Shown here piece by piece: positions 34,229 to 42,785 of a DNA stretch of 64,000 nucleotides. Position 1 is the stretch's first letter. The number at the start of each line of letters is the position of its first letter. The stretch spans positions 558,001 through 622,000 of the forward strand of contig NZ_CP102930.1 in NCBI RefSeq assembly GCF_025558485.1, in the 5' to 3' direction. The notes beneath the pieces were generated by a model. It saw only the letters and a program-made list of their open reading frames with translations, was not told the DNA's origin and did not search any database. A program made the position numbers and the translations under genes. Source of the stretch: Bdellovibrio bacteriovorus (GTDB lineage Bacteria; Bdellovibrionota; Bdellovibrionia; Bdellovibrionales; Bdellovibrionaceae).

Positions 34229-35349
34229 TTAAAAGAGAACCTGAGCCGCAAATTCGACTCGGGAACGATCCCGCACCCCGGGAGCAAATTCCTCGGCAAA
34301 ATGAGTGTGATCCACCGCTATAGCGGCCTTAATATCATCCGTCACCTGATAACCCAGGGCCAGGATGCCTGTTTGCAGGTTCTTGCCCGTTTCCCCGACC
34401 GCCGCGTTTAGATAGTCATAACGAAGCATCACCTCAGCTTTAGGGCCTGTATGCACCACAGCGTAAAGGCTGGCGGCCTGCCCCTGCACGGACTCCCCGC
34501 TTAAAGCACTGACATCCACGCCTTCGGCGATTTTATAGTCGCCAATGGCATCCGCCGGATCTTTGGCATCCATAAACTCCAATGCCACCATCCAGTCGTC
34601 TTTTTCCTCGTAACTGATCAGGGCCTGTATGCGCTCTTTCAGTCCGGCACTTTCGCCATAGACCTCATAATTTCCGCGAACATAGTTGAAGCTCAAAGAC
34701 CATGGGGACCAGCGGAAAAGGCGGACAAACAAAGCCGCCTCTTTATGCGGGCCCTTTTCTTTTTCCTCGGCCCCTTCCCCGTTAGACAAACTTAAAGCCC
34801 ACTCGCCATAGTCAGCAGGCAGTTCCGACATAAACGAAGCACCCAGATCTGAATAAGAAAGATACTTCCATTTTTCCGTGATCGACCACGCCGTGCGCCC
34901 CAGGAAGCGATAGTTGCTGGCCTGATACTGAGCCTCCTGCCAGGTTTGAGGAATCAGCCCCAAACGCAAGGCCTTCATACCACCAAAGACACTGACCACA
35001 TCCAGATAAGCTTCACGCAGTCCCACATCGAAACGATTCGGACTGGATTCTTTGTCCTCTGAACCCTCAAAAGAAAGCACCAGCAGATTGTCATCTTTCA
35101 ACGGCACATTGATATCCATGAACATAGAGGGAACATTAAAGGCCGAGTTCCCGCGCTCTCCGGTAACGGCACATTGATATCCATGAACATAGAGGGAACA
35201 TTAAAGGCCGAGTTCCCGCGCTCTCCGGTAGGTAAAGTCCACACTGACGCAGTCACATCCAGCTCACCGGAAATTTCAATCTCAGAAAGAGCCAGAGCCT
35301 GTGTACAGGCAAAAGTACAAAATAAAGAACCCAGAACGATTTTTTTCAT
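34229..35349 (-). pseudogene. Outer-membrane porin gene broken by a 65-bp tandem duplication
   Basis: Frame 1 (ATG 35349) gives a signal peptide (MKKIVLGSLFCTFACTQALA) and SGELDVTASVWTLP, but runs to a stop at 35098 after 83 residues. Frame 2 (34229-35125) encodes the remaining 298 residues of a beta-barrel: alternating aromatic strands, LREAYLDVVSVFGGMKALRL, GLIPQTW and a terminal Phe (AAQVLF). The shift is caused by an exact 65-bp tandem duplication at 35101-35230; removing one copy joins the frames cleanly in MFMDINVPLKDDNLL. The position beside phoU suggests a phosphate-related porin, but that is only context. It may be a true null, a slip-prone switch, or an assembly error. Confidence 0.8.
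35101..35230. repeat. Exact 65-bp tandem duplication inside the porin gene
   Basis: Copy 1 is 35101-35165 and copy 2 is 35166-35230, both starting ACGGCACATTG and ending CTCTCCGGTA, with no difference seen. Because 65 is not a multiple of three the reading frame is shifted. No transposase or target-site mark flanks it, so replication slippage or unequal crossover is the likely origin. Confidence 0.95.
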
Positions 35350-35401
35350 GCTCTCATGCTGCCATCTTTATATACTGTTGCCAAGGAAAGGGAAGTTTAT
35401 C

Positions 35402-36313
35402 GTGTCACGTCGAGTATCCGCCATCGACATCGGTTCCAATGCCATCCGCATGATGGTCGCCGATGTTCATCCGCAAGCCCCCCACCTGCATATTGTTAAA
35501 AAATTCCGGGCAGCGGTTCGACTGGGGCATGATGTCTTCACCCAAGGGGTGATCACCCCGGCCTCTTTGGAAATCGCCAAAGCCACCTTCCACCGTTATG
35601 CCCTGACCAATCAGGAACTCGATGTACAACAATGCAGAGCCGTGGCCACTTCGGCCTGCCGTGAAGCCAAAAATCAGAAGGAATTTGTCGATCTGATTTA
35701 TAAAACCTCCGGGATCAAAATCGAAGTGATTGATGGCACGGAAGAAGGCCGTCTGATCCATTTGGCTGTCCGTCGCGAGCTGGATTTGGACAATCGTAAA
35801 ACCATGCTGATTGATGTCGGCGGCGGCAGCGTGGAGGTCACCTTTTCTCAGGGTGGCACGATGCTGGCCACCAAGTCTTTCCCAATGGGCACCGTCCGTG
35901 TTCTGGAGAATCTGGCCAAAAGGAATCTGACTGAAAATCATTTGAATATCATCATGGGTGAGTTCATCACCGCTTTGGGTGAACACATCTATAAAAATTG
36001 CGACCTGGACCCGGTGGATTTTGCCATCGGCACGGGCGGCAATCTGGAATGCTTGGGGCAACTGAAAATGCAGCTGCTAAAGAAATCCCCCCACACCTTC
36101 CTGACCCTGCCAGAACTTTCCGAAATCATCACCCGTCTGCGGGCCTTGAAAGTCAAAGAGCGTATTGAAAAGCTGAATTTACGCCCGGACCGCGCTGACG
36201 TCATCGTCCCTGCCGCCATGCTGGTGGAAACCATCCTGCGACAGGCGGAAACGCATAAAATTCTGATTCCGTCAGTGGGATTGCGTGACGGCCTGATCTG
36301 GTCGATGCTTTAA
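35402..36313 (+). CDS. ppx: Ppx/GppA-family exopolyphosphatase/pppGpp phosphatase
   Basis: A 303-residue cytoplasmic enzyme of the actin-like Ppx/GppA family, hydrolysing polyphosphate ends or pppGpp. Phosphate-1 motif AIDIGSNAIRMM, catalytic-region TEEGRLIHLAV, phosphate-2 motif LIDVGGGSVEVTF and GTGGNLECLGQL near the end of the fold. It has only the two-lobe core and lacks the C-terminal HD-like domains of E. coli Ppx. Start is GTG at 35402, with GGGAAG about 6 nt upstream; upstream in-frame codons run into the porin gene. Divergent from the porin gene and facing sixA-ppk. Confidence 0.88.
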   Translation: MSRRVSAIDIGSNAIRMMVADVHPQAPHLHIVKKFRAAVRLGHDVFTQGVITPASLEIAKATFHRYALTNQELDVQQCRAVATSACREAKNQKEFVDLIYKTSGIKIEVIDGTEEGRLIHLAVRRELDLDNRKTMLIDVGGGSVEVTFSQGGTMLATKSFPMGTVRVLENLAKRNLTENHLNIIMGEFITALGEHIYKNCDLDPVDFAIGTGGNLECLGQLKMQLLKKSPHTFLTLPELSEIITRLRALKVKERIEKLNLRPDRADVIVPAAMLVETILRQAETHKILIPSVGLRDGLIWSML

Positions 36314-36315
36314 AA

Positions 36316-36822
36316 CTAATCTGTCAGAAATTTTGGCGGGATGGCAAACAGCAGCTGCGCCCGGCCCGCTTCAGCTGTGACAAAAGATTCCAGCTCCAGT
36401 CCGATGACACCGCTTTTTTTCAGATCAATAAAACTTTCGGACTTCAGCGACAGCATGTAGCTGGCAAAGGTGCTCAGGTGAGGCTCATGCCCAACCACAG
36501 CAATGCGCTTGTGATTTTTCCCCTGCACACGCAGCCATTTTAAGAAGGCCTGTGGCGGACTGTGCGGCACCAGTTCCGGGGCCTCCACCACTTTGGTTTC
36601 ATAGTAGATTTGTGAAACGATCTCTGCCGTTTGGCGCGCCCGGGTCAGGGGGCTGGACACGATCAGATCAACCTCCTTGATATAATCGCGAAGATTCACG
36701 CAGACCTTCTGCATGCGCTTACGTCCCTTCAGGGTCAAAGGGCGCAGATAATCCTCCTGCCCTTTTTTCGCAAACTCTTCTTTATCTTCGGCGACGGCGT
36801 GCCGGATGATGATCAACTCCAC
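36316..36822 (-). CDS. sixA: SixA-like phosphohistidine phosphatase
   Basis: A 168-residue histidine-phosphatase-superfamily protein. The catalytic RHA motif is at the N-terminus (IIIRHAVAED, His8), with VSSPLTRARQTAEI and VVGHEPHLSTF (second catalytic His) further on. SixA removes phosphate from phosphohistidine of Hpt or PTS proteins. The start is GTG at 36822. It lies 16 bp after the ppk stop on the same strand, an arrangement often seen with ppk, so it is probably co-transcribed. Confidence 0.87.
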   Translation of the reverse strand: MELIIIRHAVAEDKEEFAKKGQEDYLRPLTLKGRKRMQKVCVNLRDYIKEVDLIVSSPLTRARQTAEIVSQIYYETKVVEAPELVPHSPPQAFLKWLRVQGKNHKRIAVVGHEPHLSTFASYMLSLKSESFIDLKKSGVIGLELESFVTAEAGRAQLLFAIPPKFLTD

Positions 36823-36838
36823 GGTGCTTTTCCCGACC

Positions 36839-39007
36839 TTATTCTGAGGATGTGTTTGTGTTTTCCTCTACAAATGTAACCCGGGCTTTCGCAATTTGCA
36901 TCAGAGTTTGATGAATTCCGACATCTGTGGAGTTCTGACGCACATAGGTCCCGTCAGACTTCATCTCCCAGGACTGACGCTGCTCTTTTACACAGAGGTT
37001 TAGAATTTCCCAGCACTTTTCTTTCAAGGTGCGATCCAGCACCGGTACAATGGCTTCCACCCGCGCATGAAGATTGCGATACATCCAATCCGCCGACCCC
37101 AGGAAAAATTCACCATCCACCGGATCTTTTTCACCATTTCGGAAATAGAAAATACGTGAATGTTCCAGGAAACGACCAATGATCGAGGTCACACGAATGC
37201 GTTCGCTCATCCCCGGAACCCCGGGGCGCAAACAACAAAAACCACGCACGATCATTTCAATATCGACGCCCTTCTGCGATGCCGCATATAGCGCCACGGC
37301 AATGTCGTTTTCCTCAAAGTTATTAAACTTGGCAATGATCTGCGCCGGACGACCGGCCTTGGCATGTTCGGCTTCACGTTCAATCATGGCTTTAAACCGG
37401 GCAAACATATTCACCGGAGCAATCAACAGATTCTGATAATTGCTTTTCAACGACCGCCCCGTCAGATAGTGGAAAAATTCCACCACATCCCCGGTGATTT
37501 CCTCGCGCGCAGTGATCAACCCCAGATCTGTATAAAAACGCGAAGTTGCCACGTTGTAGTTTCCTGTCCCAATGTGACAGTAACAGCGCAACCCCTCTTG
37601 TTCCTGACGAACCACCAAGGCTGTCTTGGCATGGGTCTTCAAGCCCACAACCCCATAGACCACATGTACCCCAGCGTTTTCCAGCTCCGTGGCCCAATAG
37701 ATATTTCGTTCTTCGTCAAAGCGGGCTTTTAGTTCCACCAGACAGACCACTTGCTTGCCCTGTTCCGCCGCGCGAATCAAAGCTTTGATAAACGGACTGT
37801 TGTCACCAGTGCGATACAGGGTCATTTTAATTGCCAGCACCTTAGGATCTTCACTGGCCACGCGGATGAATTTTTCCACCGAGCCCGCAAAACTTTCATA
37901 GGGATGATGCACCAGTTGATCCGCCATCTTGATGGCGTTAAACATGCCCAGCCCATCTTCCGCGAAAGCCGGAAGCACCACCGGAGTATAAGGCTCAAAC
38001 TTAAGCTTCGGCAGATTCACATCAGAAATTGCGGAAAGATCTGTAAAGTCCAAAAGACCCGGCGTTTCGTAAATGTCCTCTTCAATCAGCTCCAGCTCTT
38101 CCATCAAAAATTTCAGCATCCAGGGATCAGGATGCGGGCCGTGCTCCAAACGCACGACTTCGGCAAAACGGCGCTGGCGCAGTTCCTCCTCGATGGCTTC
38201 CAGAAGGTCTTCGGCATCTTCCTGATCCTGATCTGAATCCGCATTACGGGTCAGACGAAACGGCATTACACCCAAAACCTGCATGGACGGAAACAGATCC
38301 GCCAGATTTTCCTGAATCACATCCAACAGACTGATAAAACGATACGAACCGCTTTCAGAGTCCGTGCGTACCCACTGAGGCAGCACCTTGGGAATCTTCA
38401 CCCGCGCAAAAAGTTTTTCATCCACATTGGGATGCTTCAGGGTCACACCCAGAGAAATGGACAGGTTGGAAATAAAAGGGAATGGATGCCCCGGGTCCAC
38501 CGACAAAGGCGTCAGCACCGGGAAAACATTTTTGTTATAATACTTTTTAACGTTTTCTTTTTCTTTTTCGCTAAGCTCTTTCCAGCTTAACAAAAAGATA
38601 TTTTCTTTCTCCAGAGCCGGTTTCAAAACTTTATTGAACACCTGCGCCTGATCCTGAATCATCGGGATCACGAATTGACGGATTTCCTGCAACTGATGCA
38701 TCGGCGTTTTTCCGTCGGCGGATTTTGGTGACACGCCATAGGCCACATGGCGCTTTAGCCCCCCGACCCGCTTCATAAAAAACTCATCCAAATTGGAACC
38801 GGAAATGCTTAGAAACTTCACTCGTTCCAAAAGCGGATTGCGTGCATCCTCCGCTTCAGACAGAACGCGTCTGTTAAAATTCAACCAGCCGATCTCACGG
38901 CTGGAAAAAAGACTTTCAGATGACAGAGGATGTTCGACAACCTTCGGCTTCCGTGTTGATTTCTTCTTAGATGTTCGCTTTGGCGATGTCGCCTTCGGTG
39001 TGTTCAA
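36839..39007 (-). CDS. ppk: Polyphosphate kinase 1
   Basis: Makes inorganic polyphosphate from ATP; 722 residues, normal for Ppk1. After a basic N-terminal extension (SPKRTSKKKSTRKPK) come the N domain with LFSSREIGWLNFNRRVL and SGSNLDEFFMKRV, the head domain, and the two phospholipase-D-like catalytic domains with GLKTHAKTALVVR (the His to be phosphorylated), CHIGTGNYN and SADWMYRNLHARVE. The proposed start is TTG at 39007 because AAGGAGG lies 5 nt before it; the frame stays open to 39250 but that part would overlap thiL. Divergent from thiL. Confidence 0.93.
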   Translation of the reverse strand: MNTPKATSPKRTSKKKSTRKPKVVEHPLSSESLFSSREIGWLNFNRRVLSEAEDARNPLLERVKFLSISGSNLDEFFMKRVGGLKRHVAYGVSPKSADGKTPMHQLQEIRQFVIPMIQDQAQVFNKVLKPALEKENIFLLSWKELSEKEKENVKKYYNKNVFPVLTPLSVDPGHPFPFISNLSISLGVTLKHPNVDEKLFARVKIPKVLPQWVRTDSESGSYRFISLLDVIQENLADLFPSMQVLGVMPFRLTRNADSDQDQEDAEDLLEAIEEELRQRRFAEVVRLEHGPHPDPWMLKFLMEELELIEEDIYETPGLLDFTDLSAISDVNLPKLKFEPYTPVVLPAFAEDGLGMFNAIKMADQLVHHPYESFAGSVEKFIRVASEDPKVLAIKMTLYRTGDNSPFIKALIRAAEQGKQVVCLVELKARFDEERNIYWATELENAGVHVVYGVVGLKTHAKTALVVRQEQEGLRCYCHIGTGNYNVATSRFYTDLGLITAREEITGDVVEFFHYLTGRSLKSNYQNLLIAPVNMFARFKAMIEREAEHAKAGRPAQIIAKFNNFEENDIAVALYAASQKGVDIEMIVRGFCCLRPGVPGMSERIRVTSIIGRFLEHSRIFYFRNGEKDPVDGEFFLGSADWMYRNLHARVEAIVPVLDRTLKEKCWEILNLCVKEQRQSWEMKSDGTYVRQNSTDVGIHQTLMQIAKARVTFVEENTNTSSE

Positions 39008-39085
39008 AGAATCCTCCTTGACTCCTGAAGACTCTATTTCACAATAAAGTGACACCTTAAGCAATGTCTTCCCAAGGACAACGAC

Positions 39086-40036
39086 ATGCAAAACACTCCC
39101 AAAGAATGGTCCATGATTGAAAAGATCCGTTTTCGGGTCCAGCGTCAAAACAGTCACAATATCGTCCCACTGGGCGATGATGCCTTTGTTTTTAAGAACT
39201 ACCCGGGCTATTCGGTGGTCTGTCAGGACATGATGGTCGAAGGTATTCACTTTGATTTGAAATACACCAGCGCCTTTGATCTGGGTTTCAAGGCTTTGGC
39301 CGTCAATCTAAGCGACATTGCAGCCATGGGAGCCCAACCACACTATGCACAGGTGTCTTTAGCCCTGCCACAAAACCTAAATGAATCCTGGCTTGACGAT
39401 TTCTATAAAGGCATGACTCAACTGGCGGACGACTGGAAAACAGAAATTGTCGGTGGCGACCTGACAGCGGCTTCGGACAAACTTGTGGTTGATGTCAGCG
39501 TTCACGGATCTTGTGAAAATCCGATCACACGCAAAGGGGCACGGGCCGGGGACCTTTTACTTTCCAGCGGTCCATTGGGACTTTCTTTCACCGGGCTGAC
39601 CGCTTTGCAGAAAAAACTTCCCGGCTATGAAGAAGCCAAGGAAAAACATTTGCGCCCCCGCCCACGACTGGATTTGATCAAAGGCTTACAAACCCATCAT
39701 GCGCGCGTTCACGCACTGATGGATTGCAGTGATGGACTGGTCAATGATGCCCTTTTGCTGACACCTCAAGACGGTGGCTTTCATCTGTTCGCGGAAAACC
39801 TGCCGCTGCATCCTGAAAGTCAGCAGTTGGCCCTGCAACTGGGAATGCCCGCCTCTGATTTTGCACTTTGGGGTGGTGAGGATTACGAACTGCTGATGGC
39901 GGTGGCTCCGGATGATTACGATCGTTTTTCAGGATGGCACATGGTTGGACAATTTACAGATAAACCCGGTGTTTTTCTAACCTTCGCCAAAGGACAAGAG
40001 GAAATTACGGACTTCAAAGGCTGGCGGCATTTCTAG
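39086..40036 (+). CDS. thiL: Thiamine-monophosphate kinase
   Basis: Phosphorylates thiamine monophosphate to the cofactor thiamine diphosphate. The 316-residue protein shows the ThiL/PurM layout: PLGDDAFVF, VVCQDMMVEGIHFDL, NLSDIAAMGAQP, EIVGGDLTAASDKLVVDVSV, LMDCSDGLVNDALL and LWGGEDYELLMAV. ATG at 39086 follows AAGGA by about 8 nt. It is read away from ppk across a 78-bp gap that must hold both promoters. Confidence 0.93.
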   Translation: MQNTPKEWSMIEKIRFRVQRQNSHNIVPLGDDAFVFKNYPGYSVVCQDMMVEGIHFDLKYTSAFDLGFKALAVNLSDIAAMGAQPHYAQVSLALPQNLNESWLDDFYKGMTQLADDWKTEIVGGDLTAASDKLVVDVSVHGSCENPITRKGARAGDLLLSSGPLGLSFTGLTALQKKLPGYEEAKEKHLRPRPRLDLIKGLQTHHARVHALMDCSDGLVNDALLLTPQDGGFHLFAENLPLHPESQQLALQLGMPASDFALWGGEDYELLMAVAPDDYDRFSGWHMVGQFTDKPGVFLTFAKGQEEITDFKGWRHF

Positions 40037-40105
40037 CGGTTAAAATCTCATTTCAAGACACCGCTTTGACTTCAGGGAAGGTCCGGTCAGACCGATAAGT
40101 TCTGC

Positions 40106-40648
40106 ATGACAAGTCTTGCCCGCTATCATGGCCGATCACCTCGCTACATCCTCAACACAGAGGATGAAAGTCTGGTGCGTGTTGCGGGCCCCAAGCAAAT
40201 CCCCTGGGAAGAAGGTACGGAAATCAAGAATGTCTCCTTAACCGGGCTGGCATTCACGGCGCCCGATGATCTTTGTCCCCTTCTGGGAGAAGTCGTTAAG
40301 ATTCAATTCACACCGCCGGGTTCAAGACAGATGGCCTGCTATGGCATTGTCACCCGTCTGGAAAACATTTCAGATTCACAAATGCTGGTGGGAATTCATT
40401 TTTATAAACTGGAAATGCAACAAAGAATTGTTCTGGCGCAGGGGCTGGCTCGTCGCTTTAAAGAAAGTCAGGAACGAGGCCAGATCGACGATATGCTCAA
40501 TCGCCCGCGCAGCAATGTCAGTCTGGCAAATCTGCCGCAACTGGTGTTGATGGGAATGCTGGCGACCCTTTGGTGCGCCAGCATCTGGATGCTTCTGCGT
40601 TTTGAATACGTTGGACTTTACCAGATGATCCTGAGCTGGTTGTCCTGA
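40106..40648 (+). CDS. PilZ-like protein with C-terminal membrane helix
   Basis: A 180-residue protein. The N-terminal region has SPRYILN, KNVSLTGLAFTAP and LVGIHFYKLEMQQR with GIVTRLE between, the pattern of a PilZ domain, although the usual RxxxR c-di-GMP ligand is not clear (GRSPRY is the nearest) and DxSxxG appears as NVSLTG. The last 40 residues hold a strong membrane helix (LVLMGMLATLWCASIWMLL). It may be a membrane-tethered c-di-GMP sensor or a degenerate PilZ. No good ribosome site precedes ATG 40106. Confidence 0.6.
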   Translation: MTSLARYHGRSPRYILNTEDESLVRVAGPKQIPWEEGTEIKNVSLTGLAFTAPDDLCPLLGEVVKIQFTPPGSRQMACYGIVTRLENISDSQMLVGIHFYKLEMQQRIVLAQGLARRFKESQERGQIDDMLNRPRSNVSLANLPQLVLMGMLATLWCASIWMLLRFEYVGLYQMILSWLS

Positions 40649-40654
40649 GTTACT

Positions 40655-41011
40655 TTACTTCACTTCACAAGTGACAGCATATTCTGTGGAAGCATTTCCA
40701 GCCGCGCCCATATCAAGCAAAACACCGGACATTTTCTGATCTTTGGCTTCGACACTTAGCTCCAGCCCCTTGGCATTGGTCAGGTCGATCATGGTGACCT
40801 TCAAAGAGGAGGCTGTTTTTTCAGTGTCGGCAACCATAATATCCGCACCCGTACTATCAAGGCCGCTGACACGCACACCGATCACTTCGGCCCCCACAGA
40901 CTGAAGCTCAATTTGCACCTTTTGATCCGCCGTCCGACAGACCAAAGATTCCGCCATCGCCCACTGCGCACCCAGGGTTAACAACATCATCACCCACACT
41001 GATTTTTTCAT
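40655..41011 (-). CDS. Small exported protein, unknown function
   Basis: A 118-residue protein with a signal peptide (MKKSVWVMMLLTLGAQWAMA) and a compact beta-rich mature domain with two Cys, one at each end (SLVCRTADQKVQIELQSVG, AVTCEVK), probably disulfide bonded. No family recognised. AAAGGAGC just upstream supports ATG 41011. It converges on the PilZ-like gene with 6 bp between stops. Confidence 0.7.
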   Translation of the reverse strand: MKKSVWVMMLLTLGAQWAMAESLVCRTADQKVQIELQSVGAEVIGVRVSGLDSTGADIMVADTEKTASSLKVTMIDLTNAKGLELSVEAKDQKMSGVLLDMGAAGNASTEYAVTCEVK

Positions 41012-41123
41012 GAAAGCTCCTTTACTTTGATATCTGCCCATCAAAGCAAATTCTTCGCCACGGCAAAACCAGCTCATAAGCCCGTATTAAGATCTAAGAT
41101 GTGTCCCTCTGTACAAGCCCTGC

Positions 41124-41157
41124 ACACCGGGCCGGAAGCGTCACCTCCGTCCGGTGT
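41124..41157. terminator. Hairpin between two genes, possible terminator
   Basis: ACACCGG/CCGGTGT (7 bp) continues inward as CGGA/TCCG with small bulges, giving an 11-bp stem with a 9-nt loop. It is 27 bp past the LysR stop on the minus strand. No T-run follows, so if it terminates LysR transcription it does so without the usual U-tract. Confidence 0.4.
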
Positions 41158-41183
41158 TTCGCGCGACACAGTCCTTGGGAAGG

Positions 41184-42083
41184 CTAACCGAAGTATTCTT
41201 CTTTCAGTCGCTTAAAGGCAAAATCCATGAAGCGTTTGACCTTCTGGGAGGTCTCTTTCGTATCAGGAGACACCAGACTGACCGGCACCTCGTCACTGCG
41301 CAGATTTTTATGAATATGCACCAGACGGCCGTCGCGCAATTCTTCCTTGCACAGAAACTCCGGGATAAATGCATAGCCTTTTCCCAGCACGGCCATCTTT
41401 AAAAGCATCGCAGGATTGTTGGCGCTTAAGACCGGATTGATCTTAAGCACCAATCTCTTGCTGTCTGTGGCCCGCACCACTTCCAGCTTGGGATTTTGGG
41501 TCATGGCCAAATACGGGGCCGTGCTCAGCTTTTCCAGATCTTCAGAAACACGATAACGCTCCAGAAAACCCGGCGATGCGATAAGAACACTGCGCACGGT
41601 TCCGATCTTACGAGCCTTCAGAGAACTGTCCTTTAAGTTCCCTATACGAATCCCCACATCGACGGATTCCTTCACTAAATCCACATAGGCCTGTGTCAGG
41701 TAAAGATCAAAACGCACCCGCGGATACTGGCGAGTGAACTCGTCCAAAATCAGCGGCAACTGTTTCACTCCCATGTCGTCCGAAGCTGTGACCTTGATCA
41801 CTCCGGAAATTTCGCTGGTGGATTCACTGACCTCTCCACTCAGGGTTTCCAAACCTTCAATCAGACCGCGGGCACGCTCGTAATAAACCCGTCCCATTTC
41901 GGTCAGTTGGAACTGACGCGTGGTTCGGTAAATCAGCTGAACCCCCAGGTCTTTTTCCAAGGCCGACAACCTGCGGCTGACCCTGGATTTCGGCTGCTTT
42001 AGGACCTCGGCGGCCTTAGTAAAACTGCCTGCCTGTACAAGTTTAACAAATGTCCGTATCTGATTGAGATCGAATTGTTCCAT
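41184..42083 (-). CDS. LysR-type transcriptional regulator
   Basis: A 299-residue DNA-binding regulator: N-terminal winged helix (IRTFVKLVQAGSFTKAAEVL, KSRVSRRLSALEKDLGVQL) and an effector-binding domain with two lobes. The recognition helix begins KQPKSRVSRR, as in the AaeR/DmlR-type LysR group. Divergent from the YceI gene with 94 bp between starts, so by the usual LysR rule it may control that gene and the DOPA-dioxygenase-like gene behind it. Inducer unknown. Confidence 0.88.
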   Translation of the reverse strand: MEQFDLNQIRTFVKLVQAGSFTKAAEVLKQPKSRVSRRLSALEKDLGVQLIYRTTRQFQLTEMGRVYYERARGLIEGLETLSGEVSESTSEISGVIKVTASDDMGVKQLPLILDEFTRQYPRVRFDLYLTQAYVDLVKESVDVGIRIGNLKDSSLKARKIGTVRSVLIASPGFLERYRVSEDLEKLSTAPYLAMTQNPKLEVVRATDSKRLVLKINPVLSANNPAMLLKMAVLGKGYAFIPEFLCKEELRDGRLVHIHKNLRSDEVPVSLVSPDTKETSQKVKRFMDFAFKRLKEEYFG

Positions 42084-42177
42084 ATACGCAACAGTTTATC
42101 CCGAATATGTCACCTTACGCAATAATCAAAATCGCTCGATACTAAACCGGTCGAACAAACAAAAAAGGAGACATTAC

Positions 42178-42780
42178 ATGAAATCACTTATTCTTTCCTC
42201 TCTGGTAACTCTGGCAAGCCTTTCTGCTTTTGCAGGTCAAACCATCCCTGCGGGCAGCTACAGCATCGACCCGGCTCACTCAAAAATCGGTTTTGAGATT
42301 CCTCATCTGGTGATCTCGACTGTTGAAGGTCGCTTTGCAAAATTTGACGGCACGCTGGTTGTGGATTCCAAACTGGAAAAATCCAAGGCCAACCTGAATG
42401 TGGATGTTTCCAGTATCAGCACAGAAAACAAAGACCGTGACGATCACTTGAAGAGTGCGGACTTCTTTGACGTGGCAAAAAATCCAAAGATGACATTCGT
42501 CACAAAAAAGGTCGTCGGCACGCCGGAGAATCTGAAAATTGTTGGCGATTTGACAATCAAAGGTAAGACTAAAGAAGTGACCTTGGATGTGAAATATCTG
42601 GGCGATGTTAACGACGCTTACGGTAACAACAAGGTGGCCTTCACAGCGACAGGCAAAATCAATCGTAAAGATTTCGGTTTGAACTGGAGCAGTGTTGTTG
42701 AAGCCGGCCCGGTTGTTGGTGATGAAGTGACGCTGATCCTTAAGATCCAAGCTGGCAAACCAGCTGCCAAGAAAGGTTAA
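42178..42780 (+). CDS. YceI-family exported lipid-binding protein
   Basis: A 200-residue periplasmic protein with a signal peptide (MKSLILSSLVTLASLSAFA) and a YceI lipocalin-like barrel that binds polyisoprenoids or similar amphiphiles. Family motifs: GSYSIDPAHSKIGFEIPHLV, GRFAKFDGTLVVD, DDHLKSADFFDVAKNPKMTF and the C-terminal KINRKDFGLNWS. AAGGAG precedes ATG 42178. Favoured codons suggest good expression. The next gene starts 5 bp later, so the two are one unit. Confidence 0.93.
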   Translation: MKSLILSSLVTLASLSAFAGQTIPAGSYSIDPAHSKIGFEIPHLVISTVEGRFAKFDGTLVVDSKLEKSKANLNVDVSSISTENKDRDDHLKSADFFDVAKNPKMTFVTKKVVGTPENLKIVGDLTIKGKTKEVTLDVKYLGDVNDAYGNNKVAFTATGKINRKDFGLNWSSVVEAGPVVGDEVTLILKIQAGKPAAKKG

Positions 42781-42785
42781 GTTTT

